In this document: positions 1 through 8,553 of the stretch, one piece after another | Layout of the letters: each line of letters opens with the position of its first letter | Position numbering within the stretch: position 1 is the first letter of the stretch | Source: Dysgonamonadaceae bacterium | GTDB lineage: Bacteria > Bacteroidota > Bacteroidia > Bacteroidales > Dysgonomonadaceae | Assembly (NCBI GenBank): GCA_031254645.1 | Contig: JAIRUA010000007.1 | Coordinates: 1 to 64,000, forward strand | Length of the DNA: 64,000 nucleotides | Direction of reading: 5' to 3' | Made by a program: the position numbers and the translations under genes | Notes under the pieces: model-generated | The model's input: only the letters and a program-made list of their open reading frames with translations | Databases searched by the model: none | Told to the model about the DNA's origin: nothing

Positions 1-3000
1 CCGATGTCAAAGATACAAATTTTTGAAAGCAATTCACAACTACTTGTTTCCATTCGTTTGCAGTTTTAATGTTGTTTCCGATGTCAAAGATACAAATTTT
101 TGAAAGCAATTCACAACTACTCGGTAACGAGGTGTCTGGTAACTTGGGTTGTTTCCGATGTCAAAGATACAAATTTTTGAAAGCAATTCACAACACAGGA
201 ACTTCCCTCTCTATAACTGTCTCAGTTGTTTCCGATGTCAAAGATACAAATTTTTGAAAGCAATTCACAACAGATGTAGATGCAACGTTAAACACATATA
301 AGTTGTTTCCGATGTCAAAGATACAAATTTTTGAAAGCAATTCACAACTTAAACGGATAGTTTTATACGTTCCACGAGTTGTTTCCGATGTCAAAGATAC
401 AAATTTTTGAAAGCAATTCACAACTTTACAAGTTAATATATTTTCACTCATTTTGTTGTTTCCGATGTCAAAGATACAAATTTTTGAAAGCAATTCACAA
501 CCATTGTCAATAAGACATAAAACAAACACCGGTTGTTTCCGATGTCAAAGATACAAATTTTTGAAAGCAATTCACAACTACTATTTACCCATTTCAAATA
601 CAACCGCCGTTGTTTCCGATGTCAAAGATACAAATTTTTGAAAGCAATTCACAACTAATTGAAAATAAAATGTTTGTATAAATCAGTTGTTTCCGATGTC
701 AAAGATACAAATTTTTGAAAGCAATTCACAACACAGCCGTACTCCGGCAGACAAAATCGCACGTTGTTTCCGATGTCAAAGATACAAATTTTTGAAAGCA
801 ATTCACAACCTGTTACTGATGCGAGTGTATTTCCGCGTTGTTGTTTCCGATGTCAAAGATACAAATTTTTGAAAGCAATTCACAACCGGGAAACGACCGC
901 GTGCGACCTGCAAAAAGTTGTTTCCGATGTCAAAGATACAAATTTTTGAAAGCAATTCACAACTAATAAATCCAACACGACCGTCTGCCTAAAGTTGTTT
1001 CCGATGTCAAAGATACAAATTTTTGAAAGCAATTCACAACTCTTTCGGTGTGTAATCAATGCTGTTATCGTTGTTTCCGATGTCAAAGATACAAATTTTT
1101 GAAAGCAATTCACAACTTTTCATCACGTGAAATAGTTTTGCCGATGGTTGTTTCCGATGTCAAAGATACAAATTTTTGAAAGCAATTCACAACTAGAAAT
1201 GGAAGTAGGCGCGGCAGAAGATTGTTGTTTCCGATGTCAAAGATACAAATTTTTGAAAGCAATTCACAACTAAAACAACCTCATTATCAATAGCTTTTGC
1301 GTTGTTTCCGATGTCAAAGATACAAATTTTTGAAAGCAATTCACAACTCACATACAAATGCCTAAAAACGTGTGTCTGTTGTTTCCGATGTCAAAGATAC
1401 AAATTTTTGAAAGCAATTCACAACTCCGGGAATGAAATTGAATAAAACGCGATAGTTGTTTCCGATGTCAAAGATACAAATTTTTGAAAGCAATTCACAA
1501 CTTCTTTCTTGTTCGGCATATTCTCGAATTTGTTGTTTCCGATGTCAAAGATACAAATTTTTGAAAGCAATTCACAACTTTTTTGACCTCTGCGTTTGAT
1601 TCCTTGCAGTTGTTTCCGATGTCAAAGATACAAATTTTTGAAAGCAATTCACAACTGGACGGGCACAACGACCCAAACGACCGCCGTTGTTTCCGATGTC
1701 AAAGATACAAATTTTTGAAAGCAATTCACAACCCCCTCCAGAAAACAGATGAGAATTTTAGGGTTGTTTCCGATGTCAAAGATACAAATTTTTGAAAGCA
1801 ATTCACAACAAAGGAATGAAAGCCGAAACATTGGAAGTTGTTGTTTCCGATGTCAAAGATACAAATTTTTGAAAGCAATTCACAACTCCCGCATCCTTTA
1901 GCCTTTGCAAGTGCTGGTTGTTTCCGATGTCAAAGATACAAATTTTTGAAAGCAATTCACAACTATAAGATTCACATTTCAAACTCTAATAAGTTGTTTC
2001 CGATGTCAAAGATACAAATTTTTGAAAGCAATTCACAACTAACTATCTGCTAACTATATAGTTGCGAAAGTTGTTTCCGATGTCAAAGATACAAATTTTT
2101 GAAAGCAATTCACAACTCTTTAATCGATTGTGTTGGCACTGTTCGGTTGTTTCCGATGTCAAAGATACAAATTTTTGAAAGCAATTCACAACTGTTTAGT
2201 CGATTGTGTTGGCACTGTTCGAGTTGTTTCCGATGTCAAAGATACAAATTTTTGAAAGCAATTCACAACTCTTTCAATGCTATCATAAAATGGAAGTACG
2301 TTGTTTCCGATGTCAAAGATACAAATTTTTGAAAGCAATTCACAACTTGAATCGGTTGTTGATAATTTTGCTGTGCGTTGTTTCCGATGTCAAAGATACA
2401 AATTTTTGAAAGCAATTCACAACAAGATCTCCTATCGTTACTCCATTCTCCTTGTTGTTTCCGATGTCAAAGATACAAATTTTTGAAAGCAATTCACAAC
2501 CCCACGCGGTGGGAAGCACAATCAGCGACGGTTGTTTCCGATGTCAAAGATACAAATTTTTGAAAGCAATTCACAACCATATAGTTGCTCTTTTGATATT
2601 TCAAACTGTTGTTTCCGATGTCAAAGATACAAATTTTTGAAAGCAATTCACAACCAAAATTTACAGGTGAAGATATACGAGAAAGTTGTTTCCGATGTCA
2701 AAGATACAAATTTTTGAAAGCAATTCACAACTGTCGAACTCTGTTTTCTTTCTTTTAGCAGGTTGTTTCCGATGTCAAAGATACAAATTTTTGAAAGCAA
2801 TTCACAACTATTTGCTTCGATTCGTCCGAATCACGGCGGTTGTTTCCGATGTCAAAGATACAAATTTTTGAAAGCAATTCACAACTGAATCCGAGTTGCT
2901 TAAAAAGTTTTCCGAGTTGTTTCCGATGTCAAAGATACAAATTTTTGAAAGCAATTCACAACAACTTTTTTCCGATGCTGTTACGTGCCATAGCTGTTTC

Positions 3001-3039
3001 CGATGTCAAAGATACAAATTTTTGAAAGCAATTCACAAC
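1..3039 (-). CRISPR. CRISPR array, 47-bp repeats, 39 spacers (type II-C-like)
   Basis: Forty copies of a 47-bp repeat are separated by 29-30 bp unique spacers, with a period of 76-77 bp. On the plus strand the repeat starts GTTGTTTCCG and ends AATTCACAAC. The first copy lacks 7 bp at the window edge, and the array continues to the left. The rightmost copy (2993-3039) has one changed base (GCTG instead of GTTG) and is otherwise exact. Length and sequence resemble repeats of Bacteroidetes type II-C Cas9 systems, whose crRNA-sense form begins GTTGTG; that gives minus-strand transcription. No cas gene, tracrRNA or leader is visible. The right end abuts the integrase gene directly. Array identity is certain; subtype and direction are inferred. 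Confidence 0.98.
2117..2222 (-). repeat. Pair of near-identical adjacent spacers
   Basis: The spacers at 2117-2145 and 2193-2222 match at 27 of 29 positions, differing at plus-strand positions 2 (C/G) and 7 (A/G). All other spacers look unrelated to each other. With minus-strand crRNAs these two positions are in the PAM-proximal seed. Confidence 0.95.
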
Positions 3040-3805
3040 TGATGCTCGACCTGTCAAAACAGTGTATATCAGCATATGCCATTCCAGTAAAGATTTGAAA
3101 AACGAACAAATCTTTAACACGTTGCAATGGTTTTGTTGTCGGCTCGAAACTGACAATTTTGTCGATTTCGCTCTCTGTGAGAAATATAGGGTCTTTTCCC
3201 CTGCCTTTTTTTACTTCAAATTCATCATAAGGGTTGTATTTGCAAAGTCCTTTTCTAACTGCTTTTTCAATGTATCGCCTGAAAAGCGAGTGCCGTTTAT
3301 ACAGGGTGGGTGGCGACTTGATGTGCTTTCTTAAATACAAATCAAAATCCTCTATATTGCCATAAGTGCAATCGGAAAAGACTTTTATTTTTCCAAATTC
3401 TTCCAATCTTCGAAGAAATGAATTGTGATATTCCACCACATTTAATGAGGGGTCAGTTTTCTTCATATATTCCCGAATAAACTCGGAAACGGAGTGAAGC
3501 TGCTCCGGATTTTTGTCCCAATTCTTAATACACTCAAATGTCGGGCAATCGTCCGAAAGACAAAACGCTTCTATTTTATTATATAGTCGCTTCGCCTTGC
3601 CTGTTATCTGTGCAGCATTTTGGTGGTTCTTGCAAGTAAAACCGTTTTTATCCGAAAATTGATTTTTGTACAAATGTATGCCTGTCGAGATTAAAACTTT
3701 TCGCACAGACTTGTTTAGGCGTACCTCTATTTGAAGCAGCCCACGTTTTGATTCAGTTGCTACGTTGATTCTATCGAATACGTAGCGGATTGATAAACTT
3801 TCCAT
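2981..3805 (-). pseudogene. Tyrosine recombinase/integrase truncated by the CRISPR array
   Basis: Residues 1-255 resemble a Bacteroidetes tyrosine recombinase: an arm-type DNA-binding N-terminus (about 1-100), a SAM-like core-binding domain (about 110-210), and the first part of the catalytic domain (VKDLFVFQIFTGMAYADI). The homologous frame then runs into the last CRISPR repeat at 3039 and stops at 2981, so the last 20 or so residues are translated repeat. The R-H-R-Y catalytic portion, roughly 130-150 residues in full-length relatives, is absent from the window. The gene points away from tRNA-Ser, the usual position of an integrase at an attachment site. It is probably inactive. Either the array interrupted it or a deletion joined the two; a C-terminal fragment may lie beyond the left edge. 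Confidence 0.85.
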
Positions 3806-3833
3806 TTTACAACTATTTATTGAGGTTGATAGT

Positions 3834-3896
3834 TTTTGTACCGTTTTTTGTACTGAACCCGCATTTAGTACAAAAAAATGGTGTAAAATGGTGTAA
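3834..3896. other. Inverted and direct repeats between integrase and tRNA-Ser (possible att arm sites)
   Basis: TTTTTTGTACT (3844-3854) and AGTACAAAAAA (3867-3877) form a perfect 11-bp inverted repeat around a 12-bp loop. A related TTTTTGTAC lies at 3834, and AAAATGGTGTAA occurs twice in a row (3875-3886 and 3885-3896). Their position between the integrase start and the tRNA 3' end fits arm-type integrase binding sites. A terminator or operator is an alternative. Confidence 0.5.
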
Positions 3897-3936
3897 TCTT
3901 ATGTAGTAATATGTAAGCTAAACTGTTCTAAGACAG

Positions 3937-3964
3937 GAAAAACAGCCCTAAATAGCTGTTTTTC
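3937..3964 (-). terminator. Terminator after tRNA-Ser
   Basis: GAAAAACAGC and GCTGTTTTTC form a perfect 10-bp stem with an 8-nt loop three bases after the tRNA 3' end, with a T-run in the descending arm on the minus strand. Confidence 0.75.
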
Positions 3965-3966
3965 AG

Positions 3967-4051
3967 CGGAGAGAGAGGGATTCGAACCCCCGGTACCTCT
4001 CAGTACAACGGTTTTCAAGACCGCCGCAATCGACCACTCTGCCATCTCTCC
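3967..4051 (-). tRNA. tRNA-Ser (TGA)
   Basis: An 85-nt tRNA with a long variable arm. Acceptor GGAGAGA pairs with TCTCTCC, the discriminator is G, the T-loop is TTCGAAT, and the anticodon loop CTTGAAA gives anticodon TGA. CCA is not encoded. It neighbours the truncated integrase and is the likely integration target of that element. A TACCTTTG promoter lies at 4075-4082. Confidence 0.96.
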
Positions 4052-4074
4052 TTGCATTATTTCAAATGCGAGTG

Positions 4075-4082
4075 CAAAGGTA
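4075..4082 (-). promoter_or_regulatory. Promoter -7 box of tRNA-Ser
   Basis: TACCTTTG on the minus strand fits the Bacteroidetes consensus TAnnTTTG. The following leader GCACTCGC is shared with tRNA-Val. Confidence 0.7.
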
Positions 4083-4166
4083 CAACAATTTTTGAATATA
4101 AAAAATTTTATCTCAATTTTGTAGCGTAAATTTTTCAAAAAAAGGGAAAGTACGGAAAATAAGCAT

Positions 4167-4174
4167 TAACTTTG
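4167..4174 (+). promoter_or_regulatory. Promoter -7 box of the DEAD-box helicase
   Basis: TAACTTTG fits TAnnTTTG and lies 20 bp before the start codon at 4195. Confidence 0.55.
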
Positions 4175-4194
4175 TGTTCAAATAAAATATACTG

Positions 4195-5475
4195 ATGCAA
4201 TTTACCGATTTACCCCTCTGCGATGCGCTTCTAGAAGGTTTGCAGGCAATGAATTTTAAGGAAGCTACACCTGTGCAAGAGATGGCTATTCCTGTGATTT
4301 TAAGCAAACAAGATGTGATTGCTTGCGCTCAAACCGGCACAGGAAAAACCGCCGCGTTTCTACTTCCTCTATTGAATAATTTACAAACCGAGCCACACGA
4401 CGAGCATAAAATAAATGCCATTATTATGGCGCCCACACGCGAATTAGCACAACAAATCGACCAACAAATGGAAGGTTTTTCCTATTTCACTCCTTTTTCA
4501 TCGGTGGCTGTCTACGGCGGAAACGACGGCGATGCGTGGGATGTACAAAAAGGTGGACTAACAAACGGTGCCGATGTGGTAGTTGCTACACCGGGTAGAT
4601 TACTGTCACACATTAAATTGTATGATATTGACTTCTCGGGCGTAAAGTATTTTATTTTAGACGAAGCAGACAGAATGCTTGATATGGGGTTTTTCGATGA
4701 TATTATGAGGATCGAAAAACTGTTACCAAAAGATCGCCAAACAATTATGTTTTCTGCCACAATGCCACCCAAAATACAAGAGCTGGCAAAAACCATTCTT
4801 CGTAATCCGGCAGAAATCACCATTGCTATCGCTCGTCCACCCGAAAATATTTTGCAATCGGCATACATTTGTTACGAGCCACAGAAAATCGAAATCGTCA
4901 AACATCTTTTCCAAGATAAGAAACCAAATAAAGTAATTCTTTTTTCGGGTTCGAAACTGAAAGTGAAAGAAATTGCCAAAACGTTGCGAAAAATGGGATT
5001 GTCAGCAGATGAAATGCACTCCGACCTCGACCAAGCGCAACGCGATTTCGTAATGCGTGAGTTCAGAAACGAGCGAGTGGATATTCTCGTTGCTACTGAT
5101 ATTGTGTCGCGTGGCATTGATATTGATGATATTACACTTGTTATTAATTTCGATGTTCCTTACGATGTGGAAGATTATGTACATCGTATCGGACGTACGG
5201 CGCGCGCCGGCGATTCGGGAATGGCAATCACATTTGTTTCTCCCAAAGAGCAATATCGTTTTTCGCAAATAGAACAGTTTTTACAAAAAGAAATATACAA
5301 AATTCCTGTTCCTGCCGAGTTGGGCGAAGCACCGAAATACAATCCTGTACAAGAAGAACGTCCGAAACGTTCATTTTCGGGTAAAAAGAAAAAATTTAAT
5401 CACAGAGGAAAGGGAAGTTCTTCGTCAAAACCGAATGATAGAAAACCGAGAAGTAAACCGAAAAAATCGGAGTGA
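4195..5475 (+). CDS. DEAD-box ATP-dependent RNA helicase (RhlE-like)
   Basis: This 426-residue protein has the complete DEAD-box set: Q motif around residues 21-28, Walker A AQTGTGKT (45-52), PTRELA (about 80), DEAD in LDEADRMLD (about 157), SAT (about 187), and HRIGRTARAG (about 332). Such helicases unwind short RNA duplexes in ribosome assembly and mRNA turnover. After the helicase core comes a lysine- and arginine-rich tail of about 45 residues, typical of RhlE-type proteins and likely to bind RNA. It stands alone, with its own promoter and a strong terminator (5496-5539). The family is certain; the exact paralogue is not. Confidence 0.95.
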   Translation: MQFTDLPLCDALLEGLQAMNFKEATPVQEMAIPVILSKQDVIACAQTGTGKTAAFLLPLLNNLQTEPHDEHKINAIIMAPTRELAQQIDQQMEGFSYFTPFSSVAVYGGNDGDAWDVQKGGLTNGADVVVATPGRLLSHIKLYDIDFSGVKYFILDEADRMLDMGFFDDIMRIEKLLPKDRQTIMFSATMPPKIQELAKTILRNPAEITIAIARPPENILQSAYICYEPQKIEIVKHLFQDKKPNKVILFSGSKLKVKEIAKTLRKMGLSADEMHSDLDQAQRDFVMREFRNERVDILVATDIVSRGIDIDDITLVINFDVPYDVEDYVHRIGRTARAGDSGMAITFVSPKEQYRFSQIEQFLQKEIYKIPVPAELGEAPKYNPVQEERPKRSFSGKKKKFNHRGKGSSSSKPNDRKPRSKPKKSE

Positions 5476-5495
5476 AATTTCAGCTAACATATTCT

Positions 5496-5539
5496 AAAAA
5501 AGACTTCCCAAGTCCTACAAACTCGGGAAGTCTTTTTTT
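5496..5539 (+). terminator. Rho-independent terminator after the helicase gene
   Basis: AAAAAAGACTTCCC and GGGAAGTCTTTTTT form a long stem followed by a T-run. The A-run on the other side lets it also serve the leftward kor operon. Confidence 0.9.
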
Positions 5540-5558
5540 ATTTTATCTTGTACAGATT

Positions 5559-5786
5559 CTAGCTTTTACCTTTAAGTCCCAATATCAAAATCACAAATAC
5601 AATACATATCGGTATACTTAAAAATAATCCCAGAATAAGACTACCTACGATACACGCAACAAATCCACCAATTGCTAATGTCTTCTTTTTCTTCCTTAAA
5701 CCTAAAATCAAAGGTATTAAACCAAATATTACACCTGCAAGCAAGGATCCTATTACAACTCCAACATTAAAAGCAATCTCTTCCAT
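5559..5786 (-). CDS. Small hypothetical membrane protein, end of kor operon
   Basis: A 75-residue, very hydrophobic protein with two or three membrane segments (about 8-29, 38-58 and 59-72) separated by the basic stretch RKKKK, and ending GLKGKS. It starts 13 bp after the korC stop and is probably the last gene of that operon. I do not recognise a family, and no motif suggests a function. Coding is supported by composition, spacing and the clean membrane pattern. Confidence 0.65.
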   Translation of the reverse strand: MEEIAFNVGVVIGSLLAGVIFGLIPLILGLRKKKKTLAIGGFVACIVGSLILGLFLSIPICIVFVILILGLKGKS

Positions 5787-5799
5787 AAATCTTTAAATC

Positions 5800-6354
5800 T
5801 TAAACCGCCCTCTGTTCCAACTCAATTTTTTCCATTCCCAACAAAATTGCCTTTTCATTCATCGGCAAAAGCTTATGATGACGCTCCGGAAGCGATTTCT
5901 TCAATCCTTCCATCACGTTTTCAATCTGCACAATGGGCGAAATTTTAAGTAAACCACCCAAGATTATCATATTGAAAACCTTCGTATTTTGCATCTTCGT
6001 TGATTCTTCCATCGCGTTGATACAATAGACATTTATATCTTTGCGCTCCGGTTTTTTGTTGATACCGTAACTATCGTAAATTAGAATGCCACCCGGTTTC
6101 AATTTTGGCTCAAATTTGTCTAACGATGGCTGATTGAGCACAATAGCCACATCGTATTTATTCACTACGGGCGAACTAATAGGTTTATCGGACACAATAA
6201 CCGTTACATTTGCCGTACCACCACGCTGCTCGGGACCATAAGCCGGAAACCACGATACTTCTTTATCTTCCATAATGCCCGAATAGGCAAGGATTTTTCC
6301 CATTGACAATACGCCTTGTCCGCCAAATCCCGAAATAACTATTTCTTGTAACAT
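5800..6354 (-). CDS. korC: 2-oxoacid:ferredoxin oxidoreductase, gamma subunit
   Basis: A 184-residue gamma subunit (POR_gamma domain) beginning ISGFGGQGVLSMGK, with the family-typical EQRGGTANVTV segment near residue 43. With KorA, KorB and KorD it forms the enzyme that converts 2-oxoglutarate (or a related 2-oxoacid) plus CoA to acyl-CoA and CO2, reducing ferredoxin, in anaerobes. It is the fourth subunit gene in the order D-A-B-C. A 116-bp gap with a GCTAAT-family palindrome separates it from korB, which may affect transcript levels. Substrate is inferred from gene order. Confidence 0.92.
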   Translation of the reverse strand: MLQEIVISGFGGQGVLSMGKILAYSGIMEDKEVSWFPAYGPEQRGGTANVTVIVSDKPISSPVVNKYDVAIVLNQPSLDKFEPKLKPGGILIYDSYGINKKPERKDINVYCINAMEESTKMQNTKVFNMIILGGLLKISPIVQIENVMEGLKKSLPERHHKLLPMNEKAILLGMEKIELEQRAV

Positions 6355-6365
6355 AACTTCTTTTT

Positions 6366-6461
6366 AATTTGCTAATATGCTAATAAATAATGTGCTAATA
6401 CAAGAGCATTGATAATATCTTGATAATTGAATTAGCAAATTAGCAAATTATTTATTAGCAC
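6366..6461. repeat. Intergenic palindrome, GCTAAT family (copy 1)
   Basis: An arm with repeated GCTAAT words (6366-6399) faces a complementary arm with ATTAGCAAATTAGC words (6430-6461), between korB and korC. It shares the word GCTAATAAATAATGTGCTAA with the palindrome at 32480-32610. Confidence 0.85.
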
Positions 6462-6470
6462 ATTTATTAT

Positions 6471-7232
6471 TTAGATATTTTTGAGGTCACCTAACGGATA
6501 TACCGGAAACATATTTTTTACCATCCAATCGTTTGACGCTGTGGGCGAAAGTTTCCAACCCGAACTACAAGTCGAAACTACTTCCACAATCGACGTTCCT
6601 TTTCCTGCCATAGCGTTTTCAAACGCAAGTTTAATTGCTTTTTTGGTTTTTCTTACTGCTGCAGCCGTGTGCACGCTCGAACGAGTTGCATAGCAAACAC
6701 CATCGAGCAGCGCCATTAAATCAACTATTTTCAATGGATTACCCATTGTTTGCACATCACGTCCGGTAGGGCTGGTGGATGTTAACATTTTATTGAGTGT
6801 AGTAGGCGCCATTTGCCCGCCGGTCATTCCATAAATGCCGTTGTTAATGAAAATAATAGCGATATTTTCGCCTCGATTTGCCGCGTGAATCGTTTCTGCC
6901 GTACCGATAGCAGCCAAATCGCCATCGCCTTGATACGTAAATACCATTTTGTCAGGATTCAACCGCTTTACAGCCGTAGCCACTGCTGGTGCACGTCCGT
7001 GCGCAGCCTCTTGCCAATCAATATCGATATATTTGTAAGCAAAAACGGCGCAACCAACCGGCGCAATACCAATGGTTTTATCTTCTAAGCCGAGCTCTTT
7101 GATAACCTCGGCGATGAGTTTATGCACCGTGCCGTGCGAACACCCCGGACAATAGTGCATATACATATCGTTCATCAATTCCGGTTTGGCATAAACCAAA
7201 TTTTCGGGACTTACTATATTACTTGTGTTCAT
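6471..7232 (-). CDS. korB: 2-oxoacid:ferredoxin oxidoreductase, beta (TPP-binding) subunit
   Basis: A 253-residue thiamine-pyrophosphate subunit. It has HYCPGCSHG near residue 28, whose cysteines in the family help hold the iron-sulphur cluster or TPP site, and QGDGDLAAIG followed by NNGIYGMTGGQ, the TPP/Mg-binding motif. It joins KorA to form the active site. I chose the start at MNTSNIVS (7232), 8 bp after the small gene upstream; a longer in-frame start at 7304 would overlap that gene and lacks homology. The C-terminus reads PVYPLGDLKNI. Confidence 0.93.
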   Translation of the reverse strand: MNTSNIVSPENLVYAKPELMNDMYMHYCPGCSHGTVHKLIAEVIKELGLEDKTIGIAPVGCAVFAYKYIDIDWQEAAHGRAPAVATAVKRLNPDKMVFTYQGDGDLAAIGTAETIHAANRGENIAIIFINNGIYGMTGGQMAPTTLNKMLTSTSPTGRDVQTMGNPLKIVDLMALLDGVCYATRSSVHTAAAVRKTKKAIKLAFENAMAGKGTSIVEVVSTCSSGWKLSPTASNDWMVKNMFPVYPLGDLKNI

Positions 7233-7240
7233 ATTTTTTA

Positions 7241-7405
7241 TTATTGTCTTTTTGAAAATCTGAAAATAAGATAGAAAACGGTGGCGATAGCCCCGCATAT
7301 CCAAAAAAGTTGTTTGTTTTCTTCAAGTCCTAATTTAAAATAGACCAACAGCGCGCCAACAGCAGCCAGCAAAAAGAGAATAAGGGCAATGTTTCTTATG
7401 TTCAT
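7241..7405 (-). CDS. 54-residue two-helix membrane protein inside the kor operon
   Basis: An open frame from ATG at 7405 to TAA at 7241 encodes MNIRNIALILFLLAAV, a first membrane helix (about 5-23), a short loop GLEENKQ, a second helix (about 32-49), and the basic end RFSKRQ. It sits between korA (14 bp upstream) and korB (8 bp downstream), all on the minus strand. No known family is recognised. The tight spacing and balanced two-helix pattern with a basic tail argue for a real gene. A role in tethering the oxidoreductase to the membrane is speculation. Confidence 0.7.
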   Translation of the reverse strand: MNIRNIALILFLLAAVGALLVYFKLGLEENKQLFWICGAIATVFYLIFRFSKRQ

Positions 7406-7419
7406 ATTCAAAAATGTAA

Positions 7420-8544
7420 TTACTTGATTATTTTATCTTTAAAACCATCTAATACACCTTCGGGCGTGGGAACAATTCCGCCCATACGTCCGTAATGCTC
7501 TACAGGAATAGTTCCATTGACTGCTAAACGAACATCTTCTATCATTTGCCCGGCATTCATTTCCACAACAAGTATTCCTTTTACTTTTTGTGCATATTCG
7601 CAAATCGCTTTCGATGGAAATGGCCAAAGTGTAATCGGACGAATGAGTCCAACTTTGATACCTTCTTCTCGTGCCAATTCAACAGTTTTCAAGCAAATAC
7701 GAGCCGATGAACCGAAAGCAACTAATATATAATCGGCATCTTCGCAATTAATTGCCTCGTAGCGCACTTCATTTTCTTCGATTGTTTTGTATTTCGATTG
7801 AAACTTGATATTGCGCATTTCCATCAACGCAGGATCCATTTCGAGCGAAGTAACGATATTCGGCTCTCTGTCAGCCGATTTTCCGAGCGTAGCCCACGGA
7901 CATTGTTTGCGAATTTCTGCTTCCGTTCTGCGCGCTTTGAATTCGGGAAGACGTACTTTTTCCATCATTTGTCCGATGATACCATCAGTCAAAATACACG
8001 CCGGATTGTTATATTTGAAAGCCAATTCGAAGCCTAAACCTACAAGATCTGCCATTTCTTGCACAGAATTGGGTGCAAGTGTGATCAGTTTATAGTCGCC
8101 GTGCCCCCCACCCTTTACAGTCTGAAAATAATCGGCTTGTCCAGGTTGAATCGTTCCCAAACCGGGACCACCGCGTTGCACATTCACTAAAAGACACGGT
8201 AATTCGGCACCTGCCAAATAGGAAATTCCTTCTTGCTTCAAACTCATCCCCGGACTTGACGATGTAGTCATTGCATATTTTCCACAGCCGGCTCCGCCAT
8301 ATACCATATTGATTGCTGCTACTTCGCTTTCGGCTTGCAACACGACCATTCCTGTGGTTTCCCAAGGAGCTTCATCCATCAGTGTTTCAATAATTTCGGA
8401 TTGCGGTGTAATCGGATAACCAAAGTAACCATCTACTCCATAGCGAATGGCTGCGTGGGCGATGGCTTCGTTTCCTTTCATTAATGTAATTTGACTGTCG
8501 CCGATTTTGGCTTCCGCCGAACGTTGTTTCAATTCTTCTGACAT
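7420..8544 (-). CDS. korA: 2-oxoacid:ferredoxin oxidoreductase, alpha subunit
   Basis: A 374-residue alpha subunit with the pyrimidine-binding POR_N domain (GYFGYPITPQSEI near 40; EVAAINMVYGGAGCGK; TSSSPGMSLKQEGISYLAGAE) and a C-terminal POR domain with GSSARI and MNAGQMIEDVR, ending LDGFKDKIIK. It supplies the substrate and CoA side of the active site with KorB. It starts 9 bp after the ferredoxin-like korD. The sequence fits 2-oxoglutarate or branched 2-oxoacid enzymes better than pyruvate enzymes, because the subunits are separate and in D-A-B-C order. Confidence 0.94.
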   Translation of the reverse strand: MSEELKQRSAEAKIGDSQITLMKGNEAIAHAAIRYGVDGYFGYPITPQSEIIETLMDEAPWETTGMVVLQAESEVAAINMVYGGAGCGKYAMTTSSSPGMSLKQEGISYLAGAELPCLLVNVQRGGPGLGTIQPGQADYFQTVKGGGHGDYKLITLAPNSVQEMADLVGLGFELAFKYNNPACILTDGIIGQMMEKVRLPEFKARRTEAEIRKQCPWATLGKSADREPNIVTSLEMDPALMEMRNIKFQSKYKTIEENEVRYEAINCEDADYILVAFGSSARICLKTVELAREEGIKVGLIRPITLWPFPSKAICEYAQKVKGILVVEMNAGQMIEDVRLAVNGTIPVEHYGRMGGIVPTPEGVLDGFKDKIIK

Positions 8545-8553
8545 AGCGATGAT

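Noticed and set aside
69-3025. Many short open frames of about 60-75 codons across the array on both strands
   Set aside because: They are translations of the CRISPR repeat and spacers, with the same repeat-derived peptide each time.
3040-3100. CRISPR leader at the right end
   Set aside because: The sequence is integrase coding sequence right up to the repeat, so there is no room for a leader.
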